From Rhizobium hidalgonense (GTDB taxonomy: Bacteria > Pseudomonadota > Alphaproteobacteria > Rhizobiales > Rhizobiaceae), in contig NZ_LODW01000082.1 in assembly GCF_002914525.1 (NCBI RefSeq), positions 1 to 64,000 on the forward strand: 64,000 nt of DNA, in the 5' to 3' direction. A program made the position numbers and the translations under genes. The notes below the pieces were generated by a model. It did not search any database. It was not told the origin of the DNA and saw only the letters and a list, made by a program, of their open reading frames with translations. The first letter of the stretch is position 1, and each line of letters opens with the position of its first letter. Shown here piece after piece: positions 1 to 9,102 of the stretch.

Positions 1-109
1 GCGGGCTCAGCTCCATCACCGCAAGCGCTAGCTAGGCTGCCGGCGGATGGCGTCAAGTTACAAGGGGGTTATCACACGGCACGCCCCTGCTTCCATATTC
101 CAGACAAGC

Positions 110-146
110 AAAAAGGCCGGAAGGGATCTACCCGTCCGGCCTTTAT
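110..146. terminator. bidirectional hairpin terminator after ndvA
   Basis: A 10-bp perfect stem (arms 112-121 and 135-144) is flanked by A-rich and T-rich sequence on either side, so it can end transcription in both directions. It lies 18 bases beyond the stop of the minus-strand ndvA. Bases 1-109 hold no gene I can support. Confidence 0.75.
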
Positions 147-163
147 TTGGAAATCCGAACCGA

Positions 164-1927
164 TCAGGCGGCTTCGGTGGTATGGGCCCTGCGGACCTCT
201 TCGTCCGTCAGGATGCCGCTGGCGCGCAGCAGGGCGGCGAAGCGGCCGTTGCTGTGGCTGAGATCGTCGAAGCTGCCCTGTTCGACGACGCGGCCGTCAT
301 CCAGGAAGAGCACCATATCGGCTTCGCGGACCGTCGACAGGCGGTGGGCGATGATGAAGGTGGTGCGATTCTCCCGCAGATTGTCGATCGCGGCCTTGAC
401 GCGGTTTTCGGTCTCGACGTCGAGCGCCGAGGTCGCCTCGTCGAGCACCAGGATCGGCGCGTCCTTGAGGATGGCGCGGGCAATCGCGATACGCTGGCGC
501 TCGCCGCCGGAGAGCTTGTTGCCGCGCTCGCCGACATGGGTATCGTAGCGATCCTCACGGGTCTCGATAAAGTCTGCGGCGGCGGCGGCCTCGGCCGCAC
601 GGCGCATTTCCTCTTCGCTGGCGCCCTCGCGGCCAAGGCGGATGTTTTCGCTGATCGAGCGGTTCAGCAGGCCCGCATCCTGGAAAACGGTGGCGATGTG
701 GCGACGCAGCGACTTGCGGGTCACCTTGGTAATATCGGTGCCGTCGACGAGGATCTGGCCGCCCTGGGGGTCGTAGACACGCTGCAGCAGGTTGACGAGC
801 GTCGTCTTGCCGGCGCCGGTCGGGCCGACGATCGCAACCGTCTGGCCTGCCTTCACCGAGAAGGAGACATTGTGCAGGCCCTGCGAGCTGTTGCCGAAGC
901 CGAAGGAGACGTCGCGGAACTCGATCGCACCCTTGACGTCCTTGATCTCGCCATTGCCGGCCGGTTCTTCGCGTTCGCGCACCGAATCTTCGAGCGCATA
1001 GAATTCCTCGAGCTTGGAACGGGCTTCGAAAATCTGCGTGGCGAACTGGCGCATCAGGTCGAGGCGGCCAATCAGCAGGTTGGCAAAGCCGATGAAGGCG
1101 ATGACGTCGCCGACGCGCAGCTGGCCGGCCTGGACGAGCATGGTGCCGATGATCAGGACCACCATCATGGCAATGGTCGACGCCATACGGTTCAGCGCGC
1201 TGGCGATCGCCCACCAGTCGAGCACCGGATACTGGGCTTCGAGCAGGCGGTCGGCGAATGATTTCAGCGCCCGGGTTTCAGCCTCGATGCGGTTGTAGCT
1301 GTGCAGGACCGAAACGTTGCTGATCGAGTCGCTGACATGCGAGAAGACGGTGTGATAATGGTTTTCGACCGAAGCCTGGCCGTCTTTGGTGCGGCTCATG
1401 ACGACGCGGCCGATCAGCCAGTAAGCGACGGCGAGCACCATGAGGACAGCGGAAAGGCGCATGTCCATCGACATTGCGGTCGGGATCAGAAGAGCAAGCG
1501 CGATGACCGTCGACAGGTGGTTACGCATGAATTCCAGCCAGAGGCCGAACAGCGTTTCGCAGGCGCGCAGCAATGTATGCAGCGCGTTGGAGGTGCCGCG
1601 CTGGTGGTGCCAGCCAAGCGGCATGGAAATGATCCGGCCAAAGGCTTCCGTCAGCAGCGTCGCCCGCCGGCCATGGGCCAGCCGGTCAGCCTCGCGGGCG
1701 ACTAGGACAAAGGCAATCGTGTTGAAAACGGCGAACGTCGCCCACATGAAAAGGATAGGTTTGACCTCGCCCTTGCCGGAAATCGCATCGATAATGCGAC
1801 CGAACAGGATCGGCTCCGCGATGGTGATCGTCGCCAGAACGATGTTTGCCACCACGACCAGGGATACGCGCAGCTTGTAGGCGCTGAGATAGCGCAGAGC
1901 TCTTGCATAGACCTTGAATAGTGTCAC
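164..1927 (-). CDS. ndvA: cyclic beta-1,2-glucan ABC exporter NdvA
   Basis: This is an inner-membrane half-transporter (permease fused to ATPase) that exports cyclic beta-1,2-glucan to the periplasm, where it serves in osmoadaptation and nodule invasion. The N-terminal ~320 residues are six-helix ABC membrane domain. The C-terminal ATPase carries Walker [10 protein letters not shown], signature LSGGERQR and Walker [13 protein letters not shown]. The sequence matches rhizobial NdvA closely from memory along its length (587 aa). I chose GTG at 1927 because AGAGG lies 8 bases upstream and the product then starts [14 protein letters not shown], as in family members; an ATG six codons upstream (1945) is the alternative. 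It is divergent from expR, the same arrangement as in Sinorhizobium meliloti. Confidence 0.93.
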   Translation of the reverse strand: MTLFKVYARALRYLSAYKLRVSLVVVANIVLATITIAEPILFGRIIDAISGKGEVKPILFMWATFAVFNTIAFVLVAREADRLAHGRRATLLTEAFGRIISMPLGWHHQRGTSNALHTLLRACETLFGLWLEFMRNHLSTVIALALLIPTAMSMDMRLSAVLMVLAVAYWLIGRVVMSRTKDGQASVENHYHTVFSHVSDSISNVSVLHSYNRIEAETRALKSFADRLLEAQYPVLDWWAIASALNRMASTIAMMVVLIIGTMLVQAGQLRVGDVIAFIGFANLLIGRLDLMRQFATQIFEARSKLEEFYALEDSVREREEPAGNGEIKDVKGAIEFRDVSFGFGNSSQGLHNVSFSVKAGQTVAIVGPTGAGKTTLVNLLQRVYDPQGGQILVDGTDITKVTRKSLRRHIATVFQDAGLLNRSISENIRLGREGASEEEMRRAAEAAAAADFIETREDRYDTHVGERGNKLSGGERQRIAIARAILKDAPILVLDEATSALDVETENRVKAAIDNLRENRTTFIIAHRLSTVREADMVLFLDDGRVVEQGSFDDLSHSNGRFAALLRASGILTDEEVRRAHTTEAA

Positions 1928-2252
1928 GTCGAACCTCTTGTGCATCTGCGAAAACGGGATGATGCGATGCTACAAAAGGCTACCTGAACCGGCGATTAAC
2001 GGCGTATGCAGGGGTTCAATTTCAATCGACGATTAACCCAATCGTACTATCGCAGGATGCGACGGATTGGCCATGGCAACCGAATTGCTGCGCGGTTATA
2101 TCCCGCAACAATTTGCGCTTGCATTTTAATAAAAATTTAGCGCAGCATTGAAATTAGAGACTGCATTTTTTGAAGAAGACCGTTTCGCGACCTATCTGAC
2201 AAGCCGCCGACGGCCTCGATGCGGGCATCACGTCCGGGCAAGGGGCATTTTT
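1928..2252. other. ndvA-expR divergent intergenic region
   Basis: About 325 bases separate the divergent ndvA and expR starts. The half nearest expR is AT-rich (2100-2160, several A/T runs), as expected of a promoter. A TTG-initiated extension of expR from 2148 is possible but has no Shine-Dalgarno sequence. I see no RNA gene or clear operator. Confidence 0.4.
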
Positions 2253-3008
2253 GTGAATATTAATGTGCTGATTCAGTTGCTTATCATTCTGGAAGAAACA
2301 CCACATGCTCGGGCCGTGGTCAGCGAGTTGGAGCAGGTAATCGAGAATTGCGGCTTCGAATATTACGACCTGCTTCGTCATCTGCCGCGAAATCCGGCGC
2401 AGCGGAATCCGGAGCCCCGGGCGGCGGCGCTAGCCGGCCGCTGGCCGGAACAATGGCCGCAAATCTATACTGCGAAAAAATATGCTCTGATCGATCCGAT
2501 GGTGCGTTACCTCGCTCATGCGCAGCGGCCTTTCCGCTGGCGGGAAAGTCTCGCAGCCTTCGGCAAGGATGCGCAGCAGCGCCGCATGGAGCAGATGATG
2601 GTCGACGCCTTCGGTCATGGGCTGGAAGACGGCTATATCTTTCCCATCCACGGACGGAACGGCATTCTTGGCAGCCTCAGTCTCGCCGGCAAACCTGTCG
2701 AGCTGTCGCCGGTGGAGATTGCCCTGTTTGAGGCGGTGGCGCGCAAGAGCTTCTGGCGATTGCTCGAGCTGAAAGACGAGGCGCAGGCGCTGGAAACCGT
2801 GCTGCCGGCCGACACACCGCTGACGCGGCGCGAAATGGAGATCCTGCATTATCTCGCCGAAGGCATGACTTCGATGGAAATCAGCAAGATGCTGAAGATC
2901 TCGAACCACACCGTCGACTGGTATATGAACGGCTTGCAGAACAAACTGAAGGCGAAAAACCGGCAGCAGGCGGTGGCGCTTGCCTTCCGTCACCGCCTAA
3001 TTAGCTAA
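2253..3008 (+). CDS. expR: LuxR-family quorum-sensing regulator ExpR
   Basis: This is a transcription factor with an N-terminal acyl-homoserine-lactone-binding domain (about residues 20-165) and a C-terminal GerE/LuxR helix-turn-helix (about 185-245, TPLTRREMEILHYLAEGMTS...). Ligand-pocket signatures are visible: W..Y......DP in the AQWP/IDPM region, a downstream W in FRWRE, and the conserved G in NGILGSLS. GTG at 2253 was chosen because AAGGGG lies just upstream, giving 251 aa, about the length of S. meliloti ExpR (~245). The position between ndvA and pyc matches expR in S. meliloti. No luxI-type synthase lies nearby, so it acts as a 'solo' that would sense signals made elsewhere in the genome. 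In relatives ExpR controls exopolysaccharide and motility genes. Confidence 0.85.
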   Translation: MNINVLIQLLIILEETPHARAVVSELEQVIENCGFEYYDLLRHLPRNPAQRNPEPRAAALAGRWPEQWPQIYTAKKYALIDPMVRYLAHAQRPFRWRESLAAFGKDAQQRRMEQMMVDAFGHGLEDGYIFPIHGRNGILGSLSLAGKPVELSPVEIALFEAVARKSFWRLLELKDEAQALETVLPADTPLTRREMEILHYLAEGMTSMEISKMLKISNHTVDWYMNGLQNKLKAKNRQQAVALAFRHRLIS

Positions 3009-3069
3009 AGCATGCGAATATACCCGATTTTCATGCCGTTTCTTTGATTTCGAAAGGGATTTAGATTTA

Positions 3070-3176
3070 ACACGCTTTGGCGCGTCGCATCGAATTTCAA
3101 CGATGCGACGCGCTTAAGCCTCTGTTTTTGCATGTCGTTCTGTCGGGACCACGGCACACTGCGGGGCGACATGCAG
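3070..3176 (+). repeat. RIME-like dispersed repeat, degenerate copy
   Basis: The segment contains two imperfect inverted repeats: a left one built on GCGTCGCAT...ATGCGACGC (3081-3112) and a right one on GCATGTCG...CGACATGC. Its order of parts matches the clean copies at 13222-13329 and 56252-56359. It lies between expR and pyc. The RIME assignment is from memory of the rhizobium-specific 108-bp intergenic mosaic element. Confidence 0.55.
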
Positions 3177-3296
3177 GAGAATGGCGAGAAATTGCATTTC
3201 GCAGTCGCAAGAGAAATTGAACTTCCTGTGACAAGAAGTTAAGAATTTCCTTCGCGGGTGCAGCATGCCCGCGTCTGAACGTCTGAGGAGACCGTT

Positions 3297-6200
3297 TTGC
3301 CCATTTCCAAGATTCTCGTTGCCAATCGCTCCGAAATTGCCATTCGCGTGTTCCGCGCGGCCAACGAGCTTGGAATAAAAACCGTGGCGATCTGGGCCGA
3401 AGAGGACAAGCTGGCGCTGCACCGCTTCAAGGCGGACGAAAGCTATCAGGTCGGCCGCGGCCCGCATCTTGCGCGCGATCTCGGGCCGATCGAAAGCTAT
3501 CTGTCGATCGAGGAGGTGATCCGCGTCGCCAAGCTTTCGGGCGCCGACGCCATTCACCCGGGTTATGGCCTGCTGTCGGAAAGCCCCGAATTCGTCGATG
3601 CCTGCAACGAGGCCGGCATCATCTTCATCGGCCCGAAGGGCGACACGATGCGCCAGCTCGGCAACAAGGTCGCGGCCCGCAATCTGGCGATCTCGGTCGG
3701 CGTGCCAGTCGTGCCGGCGACCGAGCCGCTGCCTGACGATATGGCCGTGGTGGCGAAGATGGCGAATGATATCGGTTACCCCGTCATGCTGAAGGCCTCC
3801 TGGGGCGGCGGCGGCCGCGGCATGCGCGCCATCCGTGATCCGAAGGATCTCGCCCGCGAGGTGACCGAGGCCAAGCGCGAGGCGATGGCCGCCTTCGGCA
3901 AGGACGAGGTCTATCTGGAAAAGCTCGTCGAGCGCGCCCGCCACGTCGAAAGCCAGGTTCTCGGCGATACGCATGGAAATGTCGTGCATCTGTTCGAGCG
4001 TGACTGCTCGATCCAGCGCCGCAACCAGAAGGTCGTCGAGCGCGCGCCAGCCCCCTATCTCTCGGAAGCGCAGCGCCAGGAACTCGCCGCCTATTCGCTA
4101 AAGATCGCGGCGGCGACCAACTATATCGGCGCCGGCACCGTCGAATATCTGATGGATGCCGATACCGGCAAATTCTACTTCATCGAGGTCAATCCGCGCA
4201 TCCAGGTCGAGCATACGGTGACCGAAGTCGTCACCGGCATCGACATCGTCAAGGCGCAGATCCATATCCTCGACGGCTTTGCGATCGGTACGCCGGAATC
4301 CGGCGTCCCCGCTCAGGCCGACATCCGCCTCAACGGCCATGCGCTGCAGTGCCGTATCACCACCGAAGATCCGGAGCACAACTTCATTCCGGATTACGGC
4401 CGCATCACCGCCTATCGCTCGGCTTCCGGTTTCGGCATCCGGCTTGACGGCGGCACCTCCTATTCGGGCGCGATCATCACCCGCTACTACGATCCGCTGC
4501 TCGTCAAGGTCACGGCGTGGGCGCCGAACCCCTCCGAAGCCATCAGCCGCATGGACCGGGCGCTGCGCGAATTCCGCATCCGTGGTGTCGCCACCAACCT
4601 GACCTTCCTCGAAGCGATCATCGGCCATCCGAAATTCCGTGATAACAGCTACACCACGCGCTTCATCGACACGACGCCGGAACTGTTCCAGCAGGTCAAG
4701 CGCCAGGACCGCGCGACGAAGCTGCTCACCTATCTCGCCGACGTCACCGTCAATGGCCATCCCGAGGCCAAGGACCGGCCGCGGCCATTGGAAAACGCCG
4801 CGCAGCCGGTAGTGCCCTATGCCAACGGCAATGGCGTCAAGGACGGCACCAAGCAGCTTCTCGACACGCTCGGCCCGAAGAAATTCGGCGAATGGATGCG
4901 CAACGAGAAGCGCGTGCTTCTGACCGACACGACGATGCGCGACGGCCATCAGTCGCTGCTCGCCACCCGCATGCGCACCTATGACATTGCCCGCATCGCT
5001 GGCACCTATGCGCATGCGCTGCCGAACCTCTTGTCGCTGGAATGCTGGGGCGGCGCCACCTTCGACGTGTCGATGCGCTTCCTGACGGAAGATCCATGGG
5101 AACGTCTGGCGCTGATCCGCGAGGGCGCGCCAAACCTGCTGCTGCAGATGCTGCTGCGCGGCGCCAACGGTGTCGGCTACACCAACTATCCCGACAATGT
5201 GGTCAAATATTTCGTCCGCCAGGCGGCCCGCGGCGGCATCGATCTCTTCCGCGTCTTCGACTGCCTGAACTGGGTCGAGAACATGCGGGTGTCGATGGAT
5301 GCGATTGCCGAGGAAAACAAGCTCTGCGAGGCGGCGATCTGCTATACAGGCGATATTCTGAACTCGGCCCGCCCGAAATACGATCTGAAATATTATACCG
5401 ACCTTGCCGTCGAGCTGGAAAAAGCCGGCGCCCATATCATTGCGCTCAAGGATATGGCCGGCCTGCTCAAGCCTGCGGCGGCGAAGGTGCTGTTCAAGGC
5501 GTTGCGCGAAGCGACCAGCCTGCCGATCCATTTCCACACGCATGACACGTCGGGGATCGCGGCGGCGACCGTGCTTGCCGCGGTCGACGCGGGCGTAGAT
5601 GCCGTCGATGCGGCGATGGATGCGCTGTCCGGTAATACTTCGCAGCCCTGTCTCGGCTCGATCGTCGAGGCGCTGCGCGGTACCGAGCGCGATCCTGGCC
5701 TCGATCCGGAATGGATCCGCCGCGTCTCCTTCTATTGGGAAGCGGTGCGCAACCAGTATGCCGCCTTCGAAAGCGATCTGAAGGGTCCGGCATCGGAAGT
5801 CTATCTGCATGAAATGCCGGGCGGTCAGTTCACCAATCTCAAGGAACAGGCCCGCTCACTGGGTCTGGAGACCCGCTGGCATCGGGTGGCGCAGGCCTAT
5901 GCCGACGCCAACCAGATGTTCGGCGATATCGTCAAGGTAACGCCGTCCTCCAAGGTGGTCGGCGACATGGCGCTGATGATGGTCTCCCAGGACCTGACGG
6001 TTGCCGATGTCGTCAGCCCCGACCGCGAAGTCTCCTTCCCGGAATCGGTGGTGTCGATGCTGAAGGGCGATCTCGGTCAGCCGCCATCGGGATGGCCGGA
6101 AGCGCTGCAGAAGAAGGCGCTGAAGGGCGACAAGCCCTATACCGTGCGTCCCGGTTCGCTGCTGAAGGAAGCCGATCTCGATGCCGAGCGTAAGGTCATC

Positions 6201-6761
6201 GAGACCAAGCTGGAACGTGAGATCAGCGATTTCGAATTCGCCTCCTATCTGATGTACCCGAAGGTCTTCACCGACTTCGCGCTGGCCTCCGATACCTACG
6301 GCCCGGTTTCGGTGCTGCCGACGCCTGCCTATTTCTACGGGCTTGGGGATGGCGAGGAGCTGTTTGCCGATATCGAACGCGGCAAGACGCTGGTTATCGT
6401 CAACCAGGCGATGAGTGCGACCGACAGCCAGGGCATGGTCACCATCTTCTTCGAGCTCAACGGCCAGCCGCGCCGCATCAAGGTGCCGGACCGCGCCCAT
6501 GGGGCAACGGGCGCCGCCGTCCGCCGCAAAGCCGAACCCGGCAACGCCGTCCATGTCGGTGCGCCGATGCCGGGCGTCATCTCCCGCGTCTTCGTCTCTC
6601 CAGGCCAGGCCGTCAGTGCCGGCGACGTGCTCGTTTCGATCGAGGCGATGAAGATGGAAACGGCGCTGCACGCGGAAAAGGACGGCACCATCGCCGAAGT
6701 GTTGGTCAAGGCGGGCGATCAGATCGACGCCAAGGACCTGCTCGTCGTCTATGGCGGTTGA
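3297..6761 (+). CDS. pyc: pyruvate carboxylase
   Basis: This biotin enzyme carboxylates pyruvate to oxaloacetate for anaplerosis and gluconeogenesis in the cytoplasm. At 1154 aa it is the normal full-length single-chain form. The order is biotin carboxylase (about 1-460, with the glycine-rich GGGGRG loop and EVNPRIQVEHTVTE), carboxyltransferase (about 535-810, starting LLTDTTMRDGHQSL with metal-site HFHTHD), and C-terminal biotinyl domain with EAMKMET (about 1120). The start is TTG at 3297, giving MPISKILVANRSEIA as in relatives. It follows expR by 288 bases containing a repeat, so it is probably transcribed alone, and a strong terminator follows. Confidence 0.97.
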   Translation: MPISKILVANRSEIAIRVFRAANELGIKTVAIWAEEDKLALHRFKADESYQVGRGPHLARDLGPIESYLSIEEVIRVAKLSGADAIHPGYGLLSESPEFVDACNEAGIIFIGPKGDTMRQLGNKVAARNLAISVGVPVVPATEPLPDDMAVVAKMANDIGYPVMLKASWGGGGRGMRAIRDPKDLAREVTEAKREAMAAFGKDEVYLEKLVERARHVESQVLGDTHGNVVHLFERDCSIQRRNQKVVERAPAPYLSEAQRQELAAYSLKIAAATNYIGAGTVEYLMDADTGKFYFIEVNPRIQVEHTVTEVVTGIDIVKAQIHILDGFAIGTPESGVPAQADIRLNGHALQCRITTEDPEHNFIPDYGRITAYRSASGFGIRLDGGTSYSGAIITRYYDPLLVKVTAWAPNPSEAISRMDRALREFRIRGVATNLTFLEAIIGHPKFRDNSYTTRFIDTTPELFQQVKRQDRATKLLTYLADVTVNGHPEAKDRPRPLENAAQPVVPYANGNGVKDGTKQLLDTLGPKKFGEWMRNEKRVLLTDTTMRDGHQSLLATRMRTYDIARIAGTYAHALPNLLSLECWGGATFDVSMRFLTEDPWERLALIREGAPNLLLQMLLRGANGVGYTNYPDNVVKYFVRQAARGGIDLFRVFDCLNWVENMRVSMDAIAEENKLCEAAICYTGDILNSARPKYDLKYYTDLAVELEKAGAHIIALKDMAGLLKPAAAKVLFKALREATSLPIHFHTHDTSGIAAATVLAAVDAGVDAVDAAMDALSGNTSQPCLGSIVEALRGTERDPGLDPEWIRRVSFYWEAVRNQYAAFESDLKGPASEVYLHEMPGGQFTNLKEQARSLGLETRWHRVAQAYADANQMFGDIVKVTPSSKVVGDMALMMVSQDLTVADVVSPDREVSFPESVVSMLKGDLGQPPSGWPEALQKKALKGDKPYTVRPGSLLKEADLDAERKVIETKLEREISDFEFASYLMYPKVFTDFALASDTYGPVSVLPTPAYFYGLGDGEELFADIERGKTLVIVNQAMSATDSQGMVTIFFELNGQPRRIKVPDRAHGATGAAVRRKAEPGNAVHVGAPMPGVISRVFVSPGQAVSAGDVLVSIEAMKMETALHAEKDGTIAEVLVKAGDQIDAKDLLVVYGG

Positions 6762-6859
6762 GCAATCGGCGGCTGTTCTGCTGCCGCCGATCTGCCAGCC
6801 AATCACCCGATTGTGTATGATCGGGCTGCCAAAAAGCTGATTTTTTCGGAGCTTTTGCC

Positions 6860-6890
6860 GCCTCCTCGCCTTGCCCAGCGAGGAGGCTTT
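6860..6890 (+). terminator. rho-independent terminator of pyc
   Basis: A perfect 10-bp GC-rich stem (GCCTCCTCGC at 6860-6869 with its complement at 6878-6887) is followed by TTTCTC. It lies about 100 bases after the pyc stop. Confidence 0.8.
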
Positions 6891-6947
6891 CTCATAGACT
6901 TGTGATCCCACCACCCGCCCCCCAAGACCAATCAGGATATCATCTCC

Positions 6948-7520
6948 ATGACCAAGCTGAAGATTGCCGTCATTGTCGGCAGCACGCGTATTGGCCGTTT
7001 TGCCGAACATCCGGCCAAGTGGATCGCCGAACTGGTCGGCCAGCGCCCCGATCTGGACGTCGAGATTCTCGATCTTCTCGACTATCCCATGCATTTCTTC
7101 GGCGAAGCGCGCGCCACGACGGCGGAAAGCGACTCCGCTGAGCGCTGGAAAAAGAAGCTGCGCGAATTCGACGGCTTCATATTCACTGTCGCCGAGTACA
7201 ACCATGCGCCGACGGCTGTTTTGAAGAACGCCATCGATCTCGGCGAATTCATCCAGAAGCCGGTCGGTTTCGTCGGTTACGGCGGCGTCGGCGGCGCCCG
7301 TGCAGTCGAGCAGCTGCGCCTGATCTTCGTGGAAATGAATGCTGCTTCCGTCAAGACCGGCGTCCACATCGCATTCAGCGAATATCTTGCCGTTCTCAAG
7401 GAGGGCAAGAGCCTTGGCGACTACGCCCATCTCAACGAGGCTGCGAAGAACCTGCTCGATCAGATCACCTGGTGGGGCAATGCGCTGAAGGCTGCGCGCT
7501 CCGTCGTCACCTCGGCCTGA
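6948..7520 (+). CDS. NADPH-dependent FMN reductase family protein
   Basis: A 190-aa flavodoxin-fold quinone/FMN reductase of the NADPH-dependent FMN_red family. It opens with the phosphate-binding IVGSTRIGRFAEHPA segment. A second flavin-contact region, TVAEYNHAPTAVLKNAIDL (about 85-103), is typical of the family (P.YN...P..LKN.ID). Likely roles are flavin, quinone or xenobiotic reduction with NAD(P)H in the cytosol; the exact substrate cannot be read. The ATG at 6948 follows pyc's terminator, and a perfect inverted repeat lies after the stop, so it looks monocistronic. Confidence 0.85.
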   Translation: MTKLKIAVIVGSTRIGRFAEHPAKWIAELVGQRPDLDVEILDLLDYPMHFFGEARATTAESDSAERWKKKLREFDGFIFTVAEYNHAPTAVLKNAIDLGEFIQKPVGFVGYGGVGGARAVEQLRLIFVEMNAASVKTGVHIAFSEYLAVLKEGKSLGDYAHLNEAAKNLLDQITWWGNALKAARSVVTSA

Positions 7521-7544
7521 GGAAGGGCGCTTAGACGCAAAAGG

Positions 7545-7574
7545 GTCTCACGTGAATCACGATTCACGTGAGAC
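7545..7574. terminator. perfect 14-bp palindromic hairpin, convergent-gene terminator
   Basis: The arms GTCTCACGTGAATC (7545-7558) and its exact complement (7561-7574) leave a two-base loop. It sits between the stops of the FMN reductase (+) and the ABC ATPase (-), whose stop is almost adjacent. It lacks a long T-run, so factor-assisted or bidirectional termination is an inference. Confidence 0.55.
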
Positions 7575-7576
7575 AT

Positions 7577-8338
7577 TCAGATGTCGTAGGTATGGGCGGC
7601 GTTGATCGTCGAGATGAAGCGCTTGGTGCGTTCGCGCTCCGGCGCAGTGAAGATCGCCCTGGCGCTGCCCGTTTCCACCACGCTTCCGGCTTCCAGGAAG
7701 ACGACGTCATTGGCGATCTTCGACGCAAGCCTGAGATCGTGGGTCGCCATCACCATCGTCGTCCCTTCACGGGCAAGCTGGCCGAGCACATCGACCACTT
7801 CGGCCGAAAGTTCCGGATCGAGCGCCGAAGTCGGCTCGTCGCAGAGCAACACGCGCGGCGACGGCGCCAAGGCGCGAGCGATCGCCACACGCTGCTGCTG
7901 ACCGCCTGAGAGCGTCGACGGCCAAGCGTCGGCCTTATGGGTCATGCCGACCTTGGTCAAGAGCTCCATGGCGCGTGCACGCGCCTTTTCCCGCGGCCAT
8001 CTCAGCACCGTCACCAGGCCTTCCATGACATTCTCGATCGCGGTTTGATGCGGGAAAAGCTGAAAATTCTGGAAGACCATGCCGGTCTGGCGGCGGATCT
8101 TCTGGATCGCCTGCCAGCTCGTTCGTTGACCCGGTGCAAAGGACAGCGTTTCCTCTCCGAGGCGGATTGCCCCGGCGGTGGGGATTTCGAGCAGGTTGAT
8201 GCAGCGTAGCAGCGTGCTCTTGCCGCCGCCGGACGGTCCGACCAGCGCGGTGACGCTGCCTTCGGGAATCCGGATGCTGATATCCTTGAGGATGACGGCG
8301 TCGCCGAAGCGCTTTTCGATGTTGGAAAGCTCGATCAT
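7577..8338 (-). CDS. polar amino-acid ABC transporter, ATP-binding protein (cystine-type)
   Basis: A cytoplasmic ATPase of the PAAT (polar amino-acid) ABC uptake family, 253 aa. Walker A is GPSGGGKSTLL (about 33-43), the Q-loop is in VFQNFQLFPHQT, the signature is LSGGQQQRVAIARAL, and Walker B is LLCDEPTSALDPE, all intact. Its start overlaps the permease stop by 4 bases, indicating translational coupling. The partner binding protein most resembles cystine-binding proteins, so L-cystine is the likely substrate, but other polar amino acids cannot be excluded. Confidence 0.88.
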   Translation of the reverse strand: MIELSNIEKRFGDAVILKDISIRIPEGSVTALVGPSGGGKSTLLRCINLLEIPTAGAIRLGEETLSFAPGQRTSWQAIQKIRRQTGMVFQNFQLFPHQTAIENVMEGLVTVLRWPREKARARAMELLTKVGMTHKADAWPSTLSGGQQQRVAIARALAPSPRVLLCDEPTSALDPELSAEVVDVLGQLAREGTTMVMATHDLRLASKIANDVVFLEAGSVVETGSARAIFTAPERERTKRFISTINAAHTYDI

Positions 8339-8994
8339 GCATTGGCCTCCAGCATGCCGCCGTAGCGCGCGAAGCGGCGCTCCAGCCGCACTTGCAGCTG
8401 CGAGAGAACGGAGCTCAGCACAAGATAGAGCAGCGCCGCCTCGATATAGAGGATCAGCGGTTCATAGGTGGTGGCGACGATGCGCTGCGCTGCCTGAAAG
8501 AGCTCCGGCACGGTGATGGCGGCAGCAAGCGAAGTATCCTTGACCAGCGAGATGAAGGTGTTTGACAGCGGCGGTACGGCGACGCGGGCGGCCTGCGGCA
8601 GGATGGTGCGGCTCATCGCCTGGCGCCAGCTCATGCCGATCGAATAGGCGGCCTCCCACTGGCCCTTCGGCACCGAGGAGATGACGGCGCGGATGATCTC
8701 GGAGCTGTAGGCGCCGATATTCAGGGTAAAGCCGATGAGGGCGGCGGGAAAGGCATCGAGCAGGATGCCGATGCTTGGCAGGCCGTAGAAAATCACGAAG
8801 AGCTGGACGAGCAGCGGTGTGCCGCGGATCACCCAGACATAAAAGCGGGCAATAGCCGCGACCGGCGCGGGGCCGAACAGTCGGGCAATCGCGGTAATCA
8901 GCCCGAGGAGCAATCCGAATACGAAGGAAAGCAGCGTGAGGGGGATGGTGAAGATCAGTCCCGCCCAGAGGAGTGAGGGGAGCGATTCCGCCAT
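8335..8994 (-). CDS. polar amino-acid ABC transporter, permease (cystine-type)
   Basis: An inner-membrane permease of the HisM/GlnP family, 219 aa with about five hydrophobic helices. The EAA loop is recognisable around the GQWEAAYSIGMSWRQAMSRTILPQA region. I chose ATG at 8994 (MAESLPSLLWAG) because the family begins there. An ATG at 9066 in the same frame would add 24 unrelated residues overlapping the hairpin before it. The gene lies between the binding protein and the ATPase in one operon. Confidence 0.88.
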   Translation of the reverse strand: MAESLPSLLWAGLIFTIPLTLLSFVFGLLLGLITAIARLFGPAPVAAIARFYVWVIRGTPLLVQLFVIFYGLPSIGILLDAFPAALIGFTLNIGAYSSEIIRAVISSVPKGQWEAAYSIGMSWRQAMSRTILPQAARVAVPPLSNTFISLVKDTSLAAAITVPELFQAAQRIVATTYEPLILYIEAALLYLVLSSVLSQLQVRLERRFARYGGMLEANA

Positions 8995-9055
8995 CAGTTG
9001 GAGCCAGTGCGGCAAGGGGTATTCCCTCTCGGTTGGATCGTCGTATCTCGGAATA

Positions 9056-9085
9056 CCCCTCCCCAACCCCTGGGTTGGGGAGGGG
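9056..9085 (-). other. intercistronic hairpin in the amino-acid transporter operon
   Basis: A perfect 14-bp inverted repeat (arms 9056-9069 and 9072-9085) with a two-base loop. It lies 18 bases after the binding-protein stop and before the permease start. In transporter operons such stems usually stabilise the upstream mRNA or attenuate downstream expression, so binding protein is made in excess; that role is inferred here. Confidence 0.6.
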
Positions 9086-9102
9086 ACTTCTTTGACAGGA
9101 AC

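Noticed and set aside
1-35. Possible 3' end of an upstream gene
   Set aside because: One frame reads about ten residues to a stop, too short to recognise a product.
47-1261. 404-aa plus-strand open frame opposite ndvA
   Set aside because: It is the mirror of the ndvA coding strand, has no ribosome-binding site, and its residues are compositionally like other antisense frames in this GC-rich DNA.
4098-5810. 570-aa minus-strand frame inside pyc
   Set aside because: It is complementary to a conserved enzyme; codon bias and protein similarity favour the plus strand.
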